From NCBI RefSeq assembly GCF_905201705.1, contig NZ_CAJKOX010000008.1, positions 67,817 to 131,816 on the forward strand: a stretch of 64,000 nucleotides of DNA, read 5' to 3'. A program made the translations under genes and the position numbers. Shown one piece after another: positions 32,592 to 40,821 of this stretch (positions within the stretch are counted from its first letter, which is position 1; each line of letters opens with the position of its first letter). This stretch comes from an uncultured Marvinbryantia sp. (GTDB lineage Bacteria > Bacillota > Clostridia > Lachnospirales > Lachnospiraceae). The notes beneath the pieces are model-generated. The model was not told the origin of the DNA. It made no database searches and was given only the letters and a program-made list of their open reading frames with translations.

Positions 32592-33557
32592 ATGAGAATA
32601 GGAAATCTGGAAGCCTGCCCGGGCGAGAAGAAGGCGGGCTGGATCCCGGTGGACGGCACGCCGTATCGTCTGCCGGTGACAATGATTTGTGGAGGCGACG
32701 GAAAAACGACGCTGATCACGGCGGGCGTCCACAGCGGGGAGCATGTGGGCGTGCAGGCGGTGATGGAGCTGGCGGAGGAGCTGCGGCCGGAGGATATTGG
32801 CGGGACGGTAATCCTTGTTCCGATCGTGAATGTGAGCGGCTATGGGCAGCGCGGCACGAGCATGGTCTGGGAGGATGGAAAGAATTTAAACCGGGAATTT
32901 CCGGGAAACAGGGAAGGTACAACGGCAGAGAAAATCTGCCGGACCGTGACGGATGTTTTATTTCCGGCAGCGGATTATTATATCGACCTGCACAGCGGAG
33001 ATTATTTTGAAGAACTGCATCCGTATGTGTATTATGTGGGACCGGTAAAGGAACAGGTGCGCGCGGCGGCGCAGGCGATGGCGGCATGTGTGGATACAGA
33101 GTATGTTGTGGAATCGCAGGTCACGACCGGAGGTGCTTATAATTATGCAAGCGCAGCGGGGATTCCATCGATCCTTCTGGAGCGCGGCGGCAGAGGGCTG
33201 TGGAGCCGTGCGGAGGTGGAGGCAGACAAAGCGGATGTGAGAAACGTACTGCATCATCTATACGGCGGAGCGGGAATGTCAGACGGTATGCGGACGGAAG
33301 AGGCTCTGCATGAAGCCGGGAAGCAGACGCTTCTGACAGACGTCCGTTACATAGATGCACCCTGCGGCGGATGCTGGTACCCGTTCTTTTCTGCAGGTGA
33401 TATCTGTGAGAAGAGCGCGGTTCTCGGTGAGATCCGCGATTATTTTGGAAATGTCATCCATATCTGCCGTGCGGCGGAGCGCTGCGTGATTTTATACCAG
33501 ACGGTCAGTCTCAATCTGCCGAAAGGAAGTCCGATGGTGGCTTATGGAGTGATCTGA
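32592..33557 (+). CDS. AstE/AspA-family zinc deacylase or carboxypeptidase-like protein
   Basis: This 321-residue cytoplasmic protein has the succinylglutamate desuccinylase/aspartoacylase signature: zinc ligands in GVHSGEHVG (H-x-x-E), NREFPGN, the third ligand in DLHSGDYFEE, and a likely catalytic glutamate in LLERGGRG. Relatives hydrolyse amide bonds of N-acyl amino acids and related compounds. ATG 32592 is 7 nt after GGAGG; an earlier ATG at 32586 is too close. Its place at the end of a cobalamin-controlled importer suggests it processes the imported ligand. The true substrate is unknown. Confidence 0.85.
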   Translation: MRIGNLEACPGEKKAGWIPVDGTPYRLPVTMICGGDGKTTLITAGVHSGEHVGVQAVMELAEELRPEDIGGTVILVPIVNVSGYGQRGTSMVWEDGKNLNREFPGNREGTTAEKICRTVTDVLFPAADYYIDLHSGDYFEELHPYVYYVGPVKEQVRAAAQAMAACVDTEYVVESQVTTGGAYNYASAAGIPSILLERGGRGLWSRAEVEADKADVRNVLHHLYGGAGMSDGMRTEEALHEAGKQTLLTDVRYIDAPCGGCWYPFFSAGDICEKSAVLGEIRDYFGNVIHICRAAERCVILYQTVSLNLPKGSPMVAYGVI

Positions 33558-33561
33558 CTAT

Positions 33562-33587
33562 GGGCGGCTTTGTCCGCCTGTTTTTTT
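33562..33587 (+). terminator. Terminator after the deacylase gene
   Basis: GGCGG (33563-33567) and CCGCC (33574-33578) with a CTTTGT loop, followed by a run of seven Ts starting at 33581. The T-run merges into the first upstream box of the next gene. Confidence 0.75.
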
Positions 33588-33668
33588 GTGCACAAAAATC
33601 GGGAAATTGTGCGCAAAAAATAAAATACGGGGATTTTTCTTGTAGTTTTCCTTCAGACATGATATGTA
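33588..33668 (+). promoter_or_regulatory. Phased boxes and promoter before the STAND gene
   Basis: GTGCACAAAAA at 33588 and GTGCGCAAAAA at 33609 form a 21-bp-spaced direct repeat, and a -10-like TATGTA is at 33663-33668. The same box at nearly the same distances (76 and 55 bp to the -10) precedes the zinc-ribbon gene at 36893, pointing to a shared regulator. Confidence 0.45.
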
Positions 33669-33729
33669 AATGTTAATAGAATCGAAGCAGGCAGGGAGAT
33701 ATCATGCTGCCAGGATCAGGAGGATTTTT

Positions 33730-36699
33730 ATGGGCAAAATGCTGCTTTCTCTGAAAAATATATACCGTTTGTTTGCGGTACAGGATTTTCCGGTGTACTC
33801 GGAGGCGGTGTTCAGCGAGAAGAACCGGCGCGGGCTGACGCTTGTAAAGTTCTGGCAGACCTATCTGGCGGAAGATTTTCGTACCGGACAATACGGAAAA
33901 ATGATCTGGCGTTCTGAGGGAAAACGGAATCGCCACATTTCCACGGTGATCAACCGCACCGGCACCCGGCCCGCTTACGGTAATTACGAGGAGGAATGTG
34001 TCAGACTTCTTACGCCCCGGGCCTTAAAGCGTCAGCAGGAGCTTTTCGTGGATTTTCTTAAAGAAAGAGAATTTTCCCGGAAAGCTTTTTTGTGGAAGCT
34101 GAAAGCGTATCTGAACTGCCTGGAGGAGGATCCGTATTTCGACCAGGAATTGAGCCGGTACTTTCAAAGCTTTTATAAAAGCATTGAGGAAACGGGGATG
34201 GATGAGGAGCGTGGCTTACAGTACAGCGCATGGATGCTGACGCTGCTCACCGTATTTGCTCTGGCAGGGAGCCGGATGGGAAGGCTTAGAGAACAGACCT
34301 GCCTCGCCTCTTTTTCTGCGGAGACAGTGGAAGTGGAGCAGCTTTCTGAAAAAAGAAAAAAGTATATCAGATTTCTGACAAAGCAGACGGGAGAGCTGGG
34401 AAGGAGTCCTCTGCCGAGTCAGCATTTCTTTGGGCGGGAGCAGGAATTATTCGAACTCCGACAGATGGCGCTCACCGGCGGTCACTATCTTATTTCCGGT
34501 ATGGGAGGCATCGGCAAGACAGAGCTGCTGCGTCAGCTTTTGCGTCTTTGCGCGGAGGAGAATCTCTGCGATATGGCGGCCCTCATTTCCTGGGAAAACA
34601 GCATGGCGATGAGCTTTGTCGCCGCCTTTGCAGAAACAGGACATACGGATCTGAACAAAAACTTTAAGGAAATATTAGCGCGTATCCGTCTTCTTGAAAA
34701 TAAACGCGTGCTGATCTTTATTGATAATATAGACCACACTGCCGCAAAGGATCAGGGAGTGAAGGAGCTTTGCAGTCTGCCCGCAACGATCTTTGCAACC
34801 TCCCGGGTGAGGGAGCTGCCCGGATTCACCACTTTCGAGATCAAAAGTCTCAGCGCCGAGGCCGGCAGTCTGATCTTCCGGGATCATTACGGAAAAATAC
34901 TGACGAAGGAAAGCCAGGTGGCGCTTCTGCAGATGCTGGAGCATGAGGGGAGCCGGCACCCGCTGACGCTGCGCTTCTTAGGCAGGACCGCCGGTTCCGG
35001 GAACTGGAGTCCGGAAGAGCTGAGAGATCGGTTTATGAGAGGCAGCGCGCTGGCTTTCCGGGAGGAAAAGGCGGCGTCGGTGTTTCTTAGACAGGTTTAT
35101 GAGCGCGTGTATCAGCTCGATCATTTAAGCGGGAAGGACCGGCAGGTACTGGATATCTACACGAGATTACCCTACCGTGCTTATTCCGGAAGCTTTCTGT
35201 GGAAATACTTTATGGAACAGACGGAAAGCGCGGCACAGATAGAAAGACGGCTCGGGATGCTGTGCTGGCAGGGGTTCCTTGAAAAATCAGAAAATGGATT
35301 TTCCATGCACCCCTTTATAGCAGAGTGCCTGGAAAACCGCGGACCGGGACGGAAGGAATGCTTCTTTGAGCGGGTACTGGAACAGATGACGGCTCTTTTG
35401 GAGGGAACGGAAGGCCAGGGAGAGACATGTCCGGATGTTTTAACAAAGTATCTTGAGGGCGGGATGCTTGCGGATGCGTTTGCAAAGGTACCTCAGATCG
35501 GAGAAATCTGCCGCATTTTATTGTATTATGAGAAGAAAATGCAGACCGGCAGACGCTCCCGGCGTCAGATTGGAATTTTGCTGCTGGCTATCGAAGCGGT
35601 CGGTCGGATATACGGATTTTCCGGGGATATGTTCCGGCGGCTTGCACGTTTCCGGCAGGAATACCCGGATCTGCCTTTTGCATGGCGGCTCCGGTGCCTG
35701 ATCCTGGAGGCATATGATCTTAGAGCGTCGGCAGAGGAATATGAACAAATATTCGCAGAGCTTGAAGCGGATGCTGCAAATGCCGGGCAGGGGAAAGAGT
35801 TGGCGGAGTATTTTTATGTGGCTTATATCAGGACGCTGATCCACGATGGAAAATTTAATAAGGCTCTGGAACAGTGCAGAGTATTCTGGGAAAAGATACA
35901 GGATGCAGGACTGAAATTGGAAATCTCACGTTATATCATAAAGATTCTTCTGGAGAAGAACGATTTCGAAGAGATCCCCTGCTGGATAAAGAGGAGCGAG
36001 AGCCTTTTGCCGCCGGAGCCGGATGCGGAGATGGTCAGAGAGGTTCTCATGCAAAAGGGCCGCTATTATTTTTTTACAGAACAGTGGGAGATGTTCCGGA
36101 AAGCGCAGGAGGAGCTTTGCGCGGGCATCGGGGAGGAGGATATTCTCTGGCAGTATCAGTTCTTTTACTGGAGGGGAATGGCTGAGCTTACCAGAGCGCA
36201 GGATGAGAGCGCGGTTGCATCCCTGGAAGCTGCGCGGGAGTACGCCCGCGCTTATTACGGGGAAAATCATACGGAGACGGCATATGTAAGCTATGCCCTG
36301 GGATTTTCTCTCTGCCGTATGGAGCAGTATGAAAAAGCTCTTTTCTATACGGAGGAAGCTCTGTCTATTTATGAACGGTATACGGCGACAAAGGGTATGG
36401 TCCGGCGCGCAAAAAATAATGTCGGTCATTTGAAAATGAAAATGGGAAAGCTTGCGGAGGCGCGCGTATACCTTACAGAAGTGTACGGGGAGCTGATCTC
36501 GGATATAGAGAACCGCGACATCCCGATTACTGCGCAGGTCTGCGATAATCTGGCACGGATCTTTCATGAGCTCGGGGACCGGGAAGAGGAACGGCGCTGG
36601 CTTACGGAGGCTGTCGGCTATATGGAGCAGGCATTTGGAACGGAGCATGAGATGACGAGGGAGGCAAAGGAGCGTCTGCAGTTACTGAGAACGGAGTGA
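33730..36699 (+). CDS. STAND NTPase (NB-ARC-like ATPase with C-terminal TPR repeats)
   Basis: This 989-residue soluble protein has an unrecognised helical N-terminal domain (about 1-230), a STAND ATPase core with Walker A GMGGIGKT (257-264) after the HFFGREQELFEL lead-in and Walker B RVLIFIDNID (about 329-338), a winged-helix-like region, and TPR-type repeats (about 660-980, for example ALGFSLCRMEQYEKALFYTE). Such proteins act as ligand-triggered switches: regulators, or antiphage sensors in the Avs/NLR style. No nuclease, protease or DNA-binding motif is evident in the N-terminal domain. ATG 33730 follows AGGAGG. The stop codon and last codons lie inside a dispersed palindromic repeat. The neighbours suggest a regulator of secreted proteins, but this is not proven. 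Confidence 0.8.
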   Translation: MGKMLLSLKNIYRLFAVQDFPVYSEAVFSEKNRRGLTLVKFWQTYLAEDFRTGQYGKMIWRSEGKRNRHISTVINRTGTRPAYGNYEEECVRLLTPRALKRQQELFVDFLKEREFSRKAFLWKLKAYLNCLEEDPYFDQELSRYFQSFYKSIEETGMDEERGLQYSAWMLTLLTVFALAGSRMGRLREQTCLASFSAETVEVEQLSEKRKKYIRFLTKQTGELGRSPLPSQHFFGREQELFELRQMALTGGHYLISGMGGIGKTELLRQLLRLCAEENLCDMAALISWENSMAMSFVAAFAETGHTDLNKNFKEILARIRLLENKRVLIFIDNIDHTAAKDQGVKELCSLPATIFATSRVRELPGFTTFEIKSLSAEAGSLIFRDHYGKILTKESQVALLQMLEHEGSRHPLTLRFLGRTAGSGNWSPEELRDRFMRGSALAFREEKAASVFLRQVYERVYQLDHLSGKDRQVLDIYTRLPYRAYSGSFLWKYFMEQTESAAQIERRLGMLCWQGFLEKSENGFSMHPFIAECLENRGPGRKECFFERVLEQMTALLEGTEGQGETCPDVLTKYLEGGMLADAFAKVPQIGEICRILLYYEKKMQTGRRSRRQIGILLLAIEAVGRIYGFSGDMFRRLARFRQEYPDLPFAWRLRCLILEAYDLRASAEEYEQIFAELEADAANAGQGKELAEYFYVAYIRTLIHDGKFNKALEQCRVFWEKIQDAGLKLEISRYIIKILLEKNDFEEIPCWIKRSESLLPPEPDAEMVREVLMQKGRYYFFTEQWEMFRKAQEELCAGIGEEDILWQYQFFYWRGMAELTRAQDESAVASLEAAREYARAYYGENHTETAYVSYALGFSLCRMEQYEKALFYTEEALSIYERYTATKGMVRRAKNNVGHLKMKMGKLAEARVYLTEVYGELISDIENRDIPITAQVCDNLARIFHELGDREEERRWLTEAVGYMEQAFGTEHEMTREAKERLQLLRTE

Positions 36700-36707
36700 A
36701 CAGTAAC
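36681..36707. repeat. Copy 3 of the dispersed palindromic repeat, overlapping a coding end
   Basis: GTTACTGA-GAACGGAGTGA-ACAGTAAC covers the last codons and stop (TGA 36697-36699) of the STAND gene, supplying the residues LLRTE or their end. Confidence 0.65.
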
Positions 36708-36738
36708 CGGCTGGAAGAGTGCCCGGAGGGATAAAAGC

Positions 36739-36852
36739 GTACACAAAAGACGCAGGTTTGTGCACAAAAAGAACGAAGTACACGCAGGCAATAGGAAAAG
36801 TGCCGGAAGTATGGTATTTATAAAGAACTGGCAGCCAGAGAAGCGCCAGCTT
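36739..36852 (+). promoter_or_regulatory. Boxes, promoter and leader hairpin before the zinc-ribbon repeat gene
   Basis: GTACACAAAAG (36739), GTGCACAAAAA (36760) and GTACACGC (36778) are spaced 21 and 18 bp apart. A -10 TATTTA follows at 36815. The leader has CTGGC (36828) pairing with GCCAG (36845) around GCCAGAGAAGC-type sequence. The same leader layout, with changed but still pairing arms, precedes the WG-repeat gene at 40822. Confidence 0.5.
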
Positions 36853-36892
36853 CGAATGCCATAAAAGCAGGATAACAGGAGGAAAGAGAAAC

Positions 36893-38467
36893 ATGAAGAG
36901 AAACATGCTTTGCAGAAATTGCGGGCAAGAGATCCCGGAAAAGTATACGGCTTGCGCTCCACAAAAGCCCAAAGGAAACGGGATTCGCAGGGGTGTCACT
37001 CAAATCGCTGCAGTTGCAGCGGCATTTGTGACGGTATACACTGTTACCGGAGCCGGTAACTTCACACAGGCGAAAGCTTTTGATGTACCGGACAGTTTTA
37101 CCTTTGATACCCAGGAAAAGGAAAACGAATGCAAAACGTTTGTCATGGAGGGCGATACAGGCCGCACATATACGAAGTTTTTTTATGGAGAGGACGGAAT
37201 TGTCGATACAGTTTCCGGAGCAATCACGGTGTATGATGCAGCGGCGGTGGATGTAAGCTACCTGGACGGACTCAGAGAAGATGCCGAAATTGCATCGGAT
37301 TTACTGGAAGAAATGGGCGTAAGCGATGCCTCCTTTGTGATAGTGACAGAAAATACTGAAAGCTATGATTACAGCGAGACGTTTGAATTTGCATCTTTGG
37401 AGGAGCATACGGACGTGGCGGAGCTGGCGGCAGCCTTTATCGGATTTGAGGCTGACAACGGCAGAATAACGATTGACAAAGCCGGGGAGGCTATGCTTGG
37501 CTTTGGTTATACCTTACTGGAGACGACCTATGACGTGCCGGATTTTTCAATGGATTTGGAGAAAGAGGAAAGCAGCGCGGAGACGGAAAACAGTATAGGA
37601 GCGGAAAGCAGTACGGAGGCGTATCCGGGAGAGTCGACCGACTGGCATGAGGGCAGCGCGGGAGTTTCGTGGATCACCTTTGATTTTCTGAACAGTAGGG
37701 TGAATCTGATCCGCGGTCACATTTACAGTACGGACATTCCGGATGGAAGCAGCTTCGTAAACGCCGCTCAGGCGGCAGAGATGCGTCTGGAGGAACTGAA
37801 AGCGGGCGGCTACATGTATCGCGAAAACTCTTCCCTGATCATCATAGCAGAGGATGCTGCATCCGGCGGATACAGGGTGGATTTTGTTTTCAGTTGTCTG
37901 GATAAAGACCCTTATGTGGCGGAGCTGGCGACATCGCTTCTGGGAATTGAAATGGAAGCGGGAGAAATAGATTATCTTACAGCGTCGCGTACAGTGAGAG
38001 CAGGTTTTGGTCTTGACGATGGAGGCGTCTGGGGATGGGAAGGCAGGGATTTTGAAATTAAATATTCGGATTCGGGCTACGATTATTGCAGGGTTGGTTT
38101 GCAGAGCGAAGAAGATTCTGCTTTTGTGTCCAGGGTGACTGTGGATGTGAATTTAAATTCCAGCGTGGACGGATATGAAGATCTGGTGACAAGTTATGTG
38201 ATGATGACAGAAAAAATCAGACAAAGTGACTGGTCGGAGCTTGTTTCCATCAGCATTGGGGAAGAAGAATATCAAGAGGACTATTTCTGGGTGTGGCTGG
38301 ATTTTCAGTGTCTGGATGAAGGGAATCCGGATGCGGCTGCATTTGTTGCGGAGTGTCTGGGACTCCCCGTACAAAGCGGATTCCTGCTGGCGGAGGAATG
38401 CGGGCAGTCTTTGCTGGATCAGGGCTTTGCTCTGACAGGACAGAATGGATGGTCGACCAGAGAGTAA
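36893..38467 (+). CDS. Secreted or membrane-anchored repeat protein with degenerate zinc ribbon
   Basis: This 524-residue protein starts with a zinc-ribbon lead (LCRNCGQEIPEKYTAC) whose second cysteine pair is missing (three cysteines instead of four), then a hydrophobic segment (about 26-50) and a long acidic extracytoplasmic part. Three roughly 45-residue modules recur: FASLEEHTDVAELAAAFIGF, FSCLDKDPYVAELATSLLGI and FQCLDEGNPDAAAFVAECLG, each ending in a glycine-rich G-F-x-L turn. A serine- and glutamate-rich linker lies near residues 225-255. AGGAGG precedes the ATG. Function unknown; it belongs to a cluster of zinc-ribbon and secreted proteins after the STAND gene. Confidence 0.75.
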   Translation: MKRNMLCRNCGQEIPEKYTACAPQKPKGNGIRRGVTQIAAVAAAFVTVYTVTGAGNFTQAKAFDVPDSFTFDTQEKENECKTFVMEGDTGRTYTKFFYGEDGIVDTVSGAITVYDAAAVDVSYLDGLREDAEIASDLLEEMGVSDASFVIVTENTESYDYSETFEFASLEEHTDVAELAAAFIGFEADNGRITIDKAGEAMLGFGYTLLETTYDVPDFSMDLEKEESSAETENSIGAESSTEAYPGESTDWHEGSAGVSWITFDFLNSRVNLIRGHIYSTDIPDGSSFVNAAQAAEMRLEELKAGGYMYRENSSLIIIAEDAASGGYRVDFVFSCLDKDPYVAELATSLLGIEMEAGEIDYLTASRTVRAGFGLDDGGVWGWEGRDFEIKYSDSGYDYCRVGLQSEEDSAFVSRVTVDVNLNSSVDGYEDLVTSYVMMTEKIRQSDWSELVSISIGEEEYQEDYFWVWLDFQCLDEGNPDAAAFVAECLGLPVQSGFLLAEECGQSLLDQGFALTGQNGWSTRE

Positions 38468-38598
38468 GACCAAAAGGAACTGCATCGCATTCCTCTGGCG
38501 TTAAGAATAAGAACATTAAGAAAAAGTAGAAATTGTATTTAGAAGAATCAAAATGAAACGGCAAGCCAGACGGAAATGCAAGATAGAAGGAGGAGCAG

Positions 38599-39870
38599 AT
38601 TATAAGCAGGTTTTGTGAAAAGCTGAAAGCTGTGATGATACTTGCGGCAATGGCTGCAGCAGCATCTGTTATGGCAAACAGAAGAGCAATTTTTGACGGA
38701 TTGCAGCAGACCGCAAATATACAAAACAAACAGCCGGAAGGGCTGGACGGGGAGATGTTTCCTTTTTACGCCCTGCTGCCAGACCGGGAAAAAGTAGTAT
38801 ATGAAGAAATATTAGCCGGTATTGAAAATGGAGAAAAGGAGATAGTTCCCTCTTACGAATTACGCAGATCGACTGTCAGCAATATTTTACATTACATATC
38901 GTACGATCAGCCTCAGTTATTCTGGTACGAGTCAAACGATTGCCTTTTTACATGCGGCGGCGATACAGAGAAGGTTTTGAAAATAGAGATTGGATATAAT
39001 ATCCTCGCCCAGGATCTGGAGCATAATCGGGCGCTGGTGGAGGATGCTGCCGACAGAGTATTGCAGGAAGCGGACGGTCTTTCTGATATAGAGGCAGAGA
39101 GATTTTTTCATGATTATCTGTGCAAAAATACAACCTATCAGTCGGGTGCATATGATCAAAACATTTACAGCGTTTTTGTTGAAAATAGAACGGTATGTTC
39201 TGGTTATACGCGTGCGTTTCAATATCTGATGATGAAACGGGGCGTTCCCTGCTATTTTTGTGTGGGTACACTTTACAGTATGGAAGAAAGAGACTGGGTC
39301 TATCATGCATGGAATCTGATAAAAATCAATGGGAATTATTATAATTGTGATGTTACATGGGATGATTTTTATAATGAAGCAGACAAATATCCGTCTTATA
39401 TAGCCTATGAGTATTTCAATACATTGGATGCGCAAATTATCTTTGAGGTTGAAAGCGGTCTTGGACGGTTAAGAACAGGAGAGGGAATGCTGCTGCCGGC
39501 GTGCGATGCTGACGATGTGAGTTATCAGGCGCTGTACGGGACAGAGTGGGAATATGATGTAATAGGTCAGTTAGGACTTGACGGTACACATATGATAGAT
39601 TCTGTCGAATCGTTTTTCGATTTTCTTTATACGCAGGCGATAAACAGAGGAATTGGGGACCACCGTCTCACCTTTCTTGTAAAGGGCAGTGATACCATAG
39701 AGCAGATAGAAAATCTTTCCGGTGACGAGTACCAATATAGTCTGATTTATCCGGTGGCGGATTATATCGGCAGTTCCGGCTGGTCAGGCATGAACTTTCA
39801 GTATCAATACTATCCGTTGTGTCCGTATGACGAATATTTTTATATGGAATATCAATTGGATTTCTATTAA
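38599..39870 (+). CDS. Transglutaminase-like cysteine protein, exported
   Basis: This protein of about 423 residues has a transglutaminase core: catalytic Cys in RTVCSGYTRAFQYL, His in VYHAWNLIKIN and Asp in NCDVTWDDF. Such domains in bacteria are usually peptidases or cross-linkers. The start is unusual. AAGGAGGAG at 38587-38595 points to ATT at 38599 (or ATA 38602), giving a proper signal peptide (n-region SRFCEKLK, then VMILAAMAAAASVMA). The first canonical codons, GTG 38632 and ATG 38635, have no ribosome binding site and would remove the charged n-region. It is probably co-transcribed with the gene upstream. Confidence 0.75.
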   Translation: MISRFCEKLKAVMILAAMAAAASVMANRRAIFDGLQQTANIQNKQPEGLDGEMFPFYALLPDREKVVYEEILAGIENGEKEIVPSYELRRSTVSNILHYISYDQPQLFWYESNDCLFTCGGDTEKVLKIEIGYNILAQDLEHNRALVEDAADRVLQEADGLSDIEAERFFHDYLCKNTTYQSGAYDQNIYSVFVENRTVCSGYTRAFQYLMMKRGVPCYFCVGTLYSMEERDWVYHAWNLIKINGNYYNCDVTWDDFYNEADKYPSYIAYEYFNTLDAQIIFEVESGLGRLRTGEGMLLPACDADDVSYQALYGTEWEYDVIGQLGLDGTHMIDSVESFFDFLYTQAINRGIGDHRLTFLVKGSDTIEQIENLSGDEYQYSLIYPVADYIGSSGWSGMNFQYQYYPLCPYDEYFYMEYQLDFY

Positions 39871-39893
39871 CGAATGAAGGAGGAACAAGCAGA

Positions 39894-40595
39894 ATGTTTT
39901 GTCAGAATTGCGGGAAGCAGATTCCGGAAAATGCAAAATTTTGCAACCATTGCGGCGCAGCACAGGTTAGTAACGCCGCGCAGAAGACATCCCGAAACAA
40001 TACGCAGCCACAGCAGCGGCAGTCGGATCAGCAGATTGATGAAAAAGCCTTTAAGAAGTATGTGACGCCATATATAGCGCGGAATATTTTTATTGTGATG
40101 TGCGGTCTTACAATAGCCTGTTTATTCATATTGCCGCAGGGAGCATTTATCTACGGGGGCGTGGCAATCTGCTTTGGGATACCGTGGGCGATAGGCAGAA
40201 GCCGTGTAAGCAAAGGCATTTCTGCCATGTGCACGTCGGGTGCCTATGAAGAAATGCTTCGGGAATTTGCCGCTTCCTCGCCTATACTTGACGGGAAGGT
40301 CCGTTATAGTGAAAACTATGTTTTTGGAAAAGGCTCCGGCCGTTTCTTCCGGTACAGGGATATCGGATGGGTTTACCGGCATAGGGTAAGCTATTTGTTT
40401 ATCCCGATCATGTCAGAAGCAATGATTGGCGATAATAAGGGAAAAATAGGATCCTTCTGCAAATTAAAACTGAGCAATAATGCAGGAAGCGAGGAAATAA
40501 AGGCGCTTGCTGCGCTTATTCACACAAAAAATCCGCAGGTTCTGTTGGGATTTGATGCGGCAAGACAGAAGGAATACAAACATAGGACACGATGA
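39894..40595 (+). CDS. Zinc-ribbon membrane protein
   Basis: This 233-residue protein has an intact N-terminal zinc ribbon (MFCQNCGKQIPENAKFCNHC), a glutamine-rich linker, two adjacent membrane helices (about 65-105) and a C-terminal cytoplasmic domain of about 120 residues that is beta-rich and PH-like in pattern. AAGGAGGAAC precedes the ATG. It lies 23 bp after the transglutaminase gene and likely shares its mRNA. The intact zinc ribbon contrasts with the broken one at 36893. The function is unknown. Confidence 0.75.
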   Translation: MFCQNCGKQIPENAKFCNHCGAAQVSNAAQKTSRNNTQPQQRQSDQQIDEKAFKKYVTPYIARNIFIVMCGLTIACLFILPQGAFIYGGVAICFGIPWAIGRSRVSKGISAMCTSGAYEEMLREFAASSPILDGKVRYSENYVFGKGSGRFFRYRDIGWVYRHRVSYLFIPIMSEAMIGDNKGKIGSFCKLKLSNNAGSEEIKALAALIHTKNPQVLLGFDAARQKEYKHRTR

Positions 40596-40692
40596 GGTGA
40601 TATGAAGGACCGGGGGGGACTGCTAAATTAAAAAAAAGCTGGCAAAATACTCGGTACCACATTTGTATGTGTAATTGCATTTATAGCGGCGA

Positions 40693-40787
40693 GTACCGAA
40701 AAAGAACGAACAAATGCGTGAATATAATAGAAAAATTACTGAAAGTATGGTATGATAAAAAGCTGACAGTTGGGGAAGCGTCAGCTT
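40693..40787 (+). promoter_or_regulatory. Upstream box, promoter and leader hairpin of the WG-repeat gene
   Basis: GTACCGAAAAAGAACGAA (40693) resembles GTGCACAAAAAGAACGAA before the 36893 gene. A TGGTATGAT extended -10 is at 40749-40756. The leader hairpin AAGCTGAC (40760-40767) with GTCAGCTT (40780-40787) is an 8-bp stem, with conserved GGGGAAGC-like loop and ATGACATAAAA after it. The preceding gap (40596-40690) contains no gene I can support. Confidence 0.5.
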
Positions 40788-40821
40788 TGGATGACATAAA
40801 AAGGATAGGAGGAAAAGGAAA

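Noticed and set aside
33730..36699. Considered calling this a LuxR/MalT-type transcription activator
   Set aside because: STAND core and TPR repeats fit, but no C-terminal helix-turn-helix follows the TPR region; the protein ends in TPR-like helices.
38553..38618. 21-codon frame MKRQARRKCKIEGG... overlapping the transglutaminase start
   Set aside because: No ribosome binding site, and the downstream AAGGAGGAG serves the overlapping gene. A leader peptide cannot be excluded but nothing supports it.
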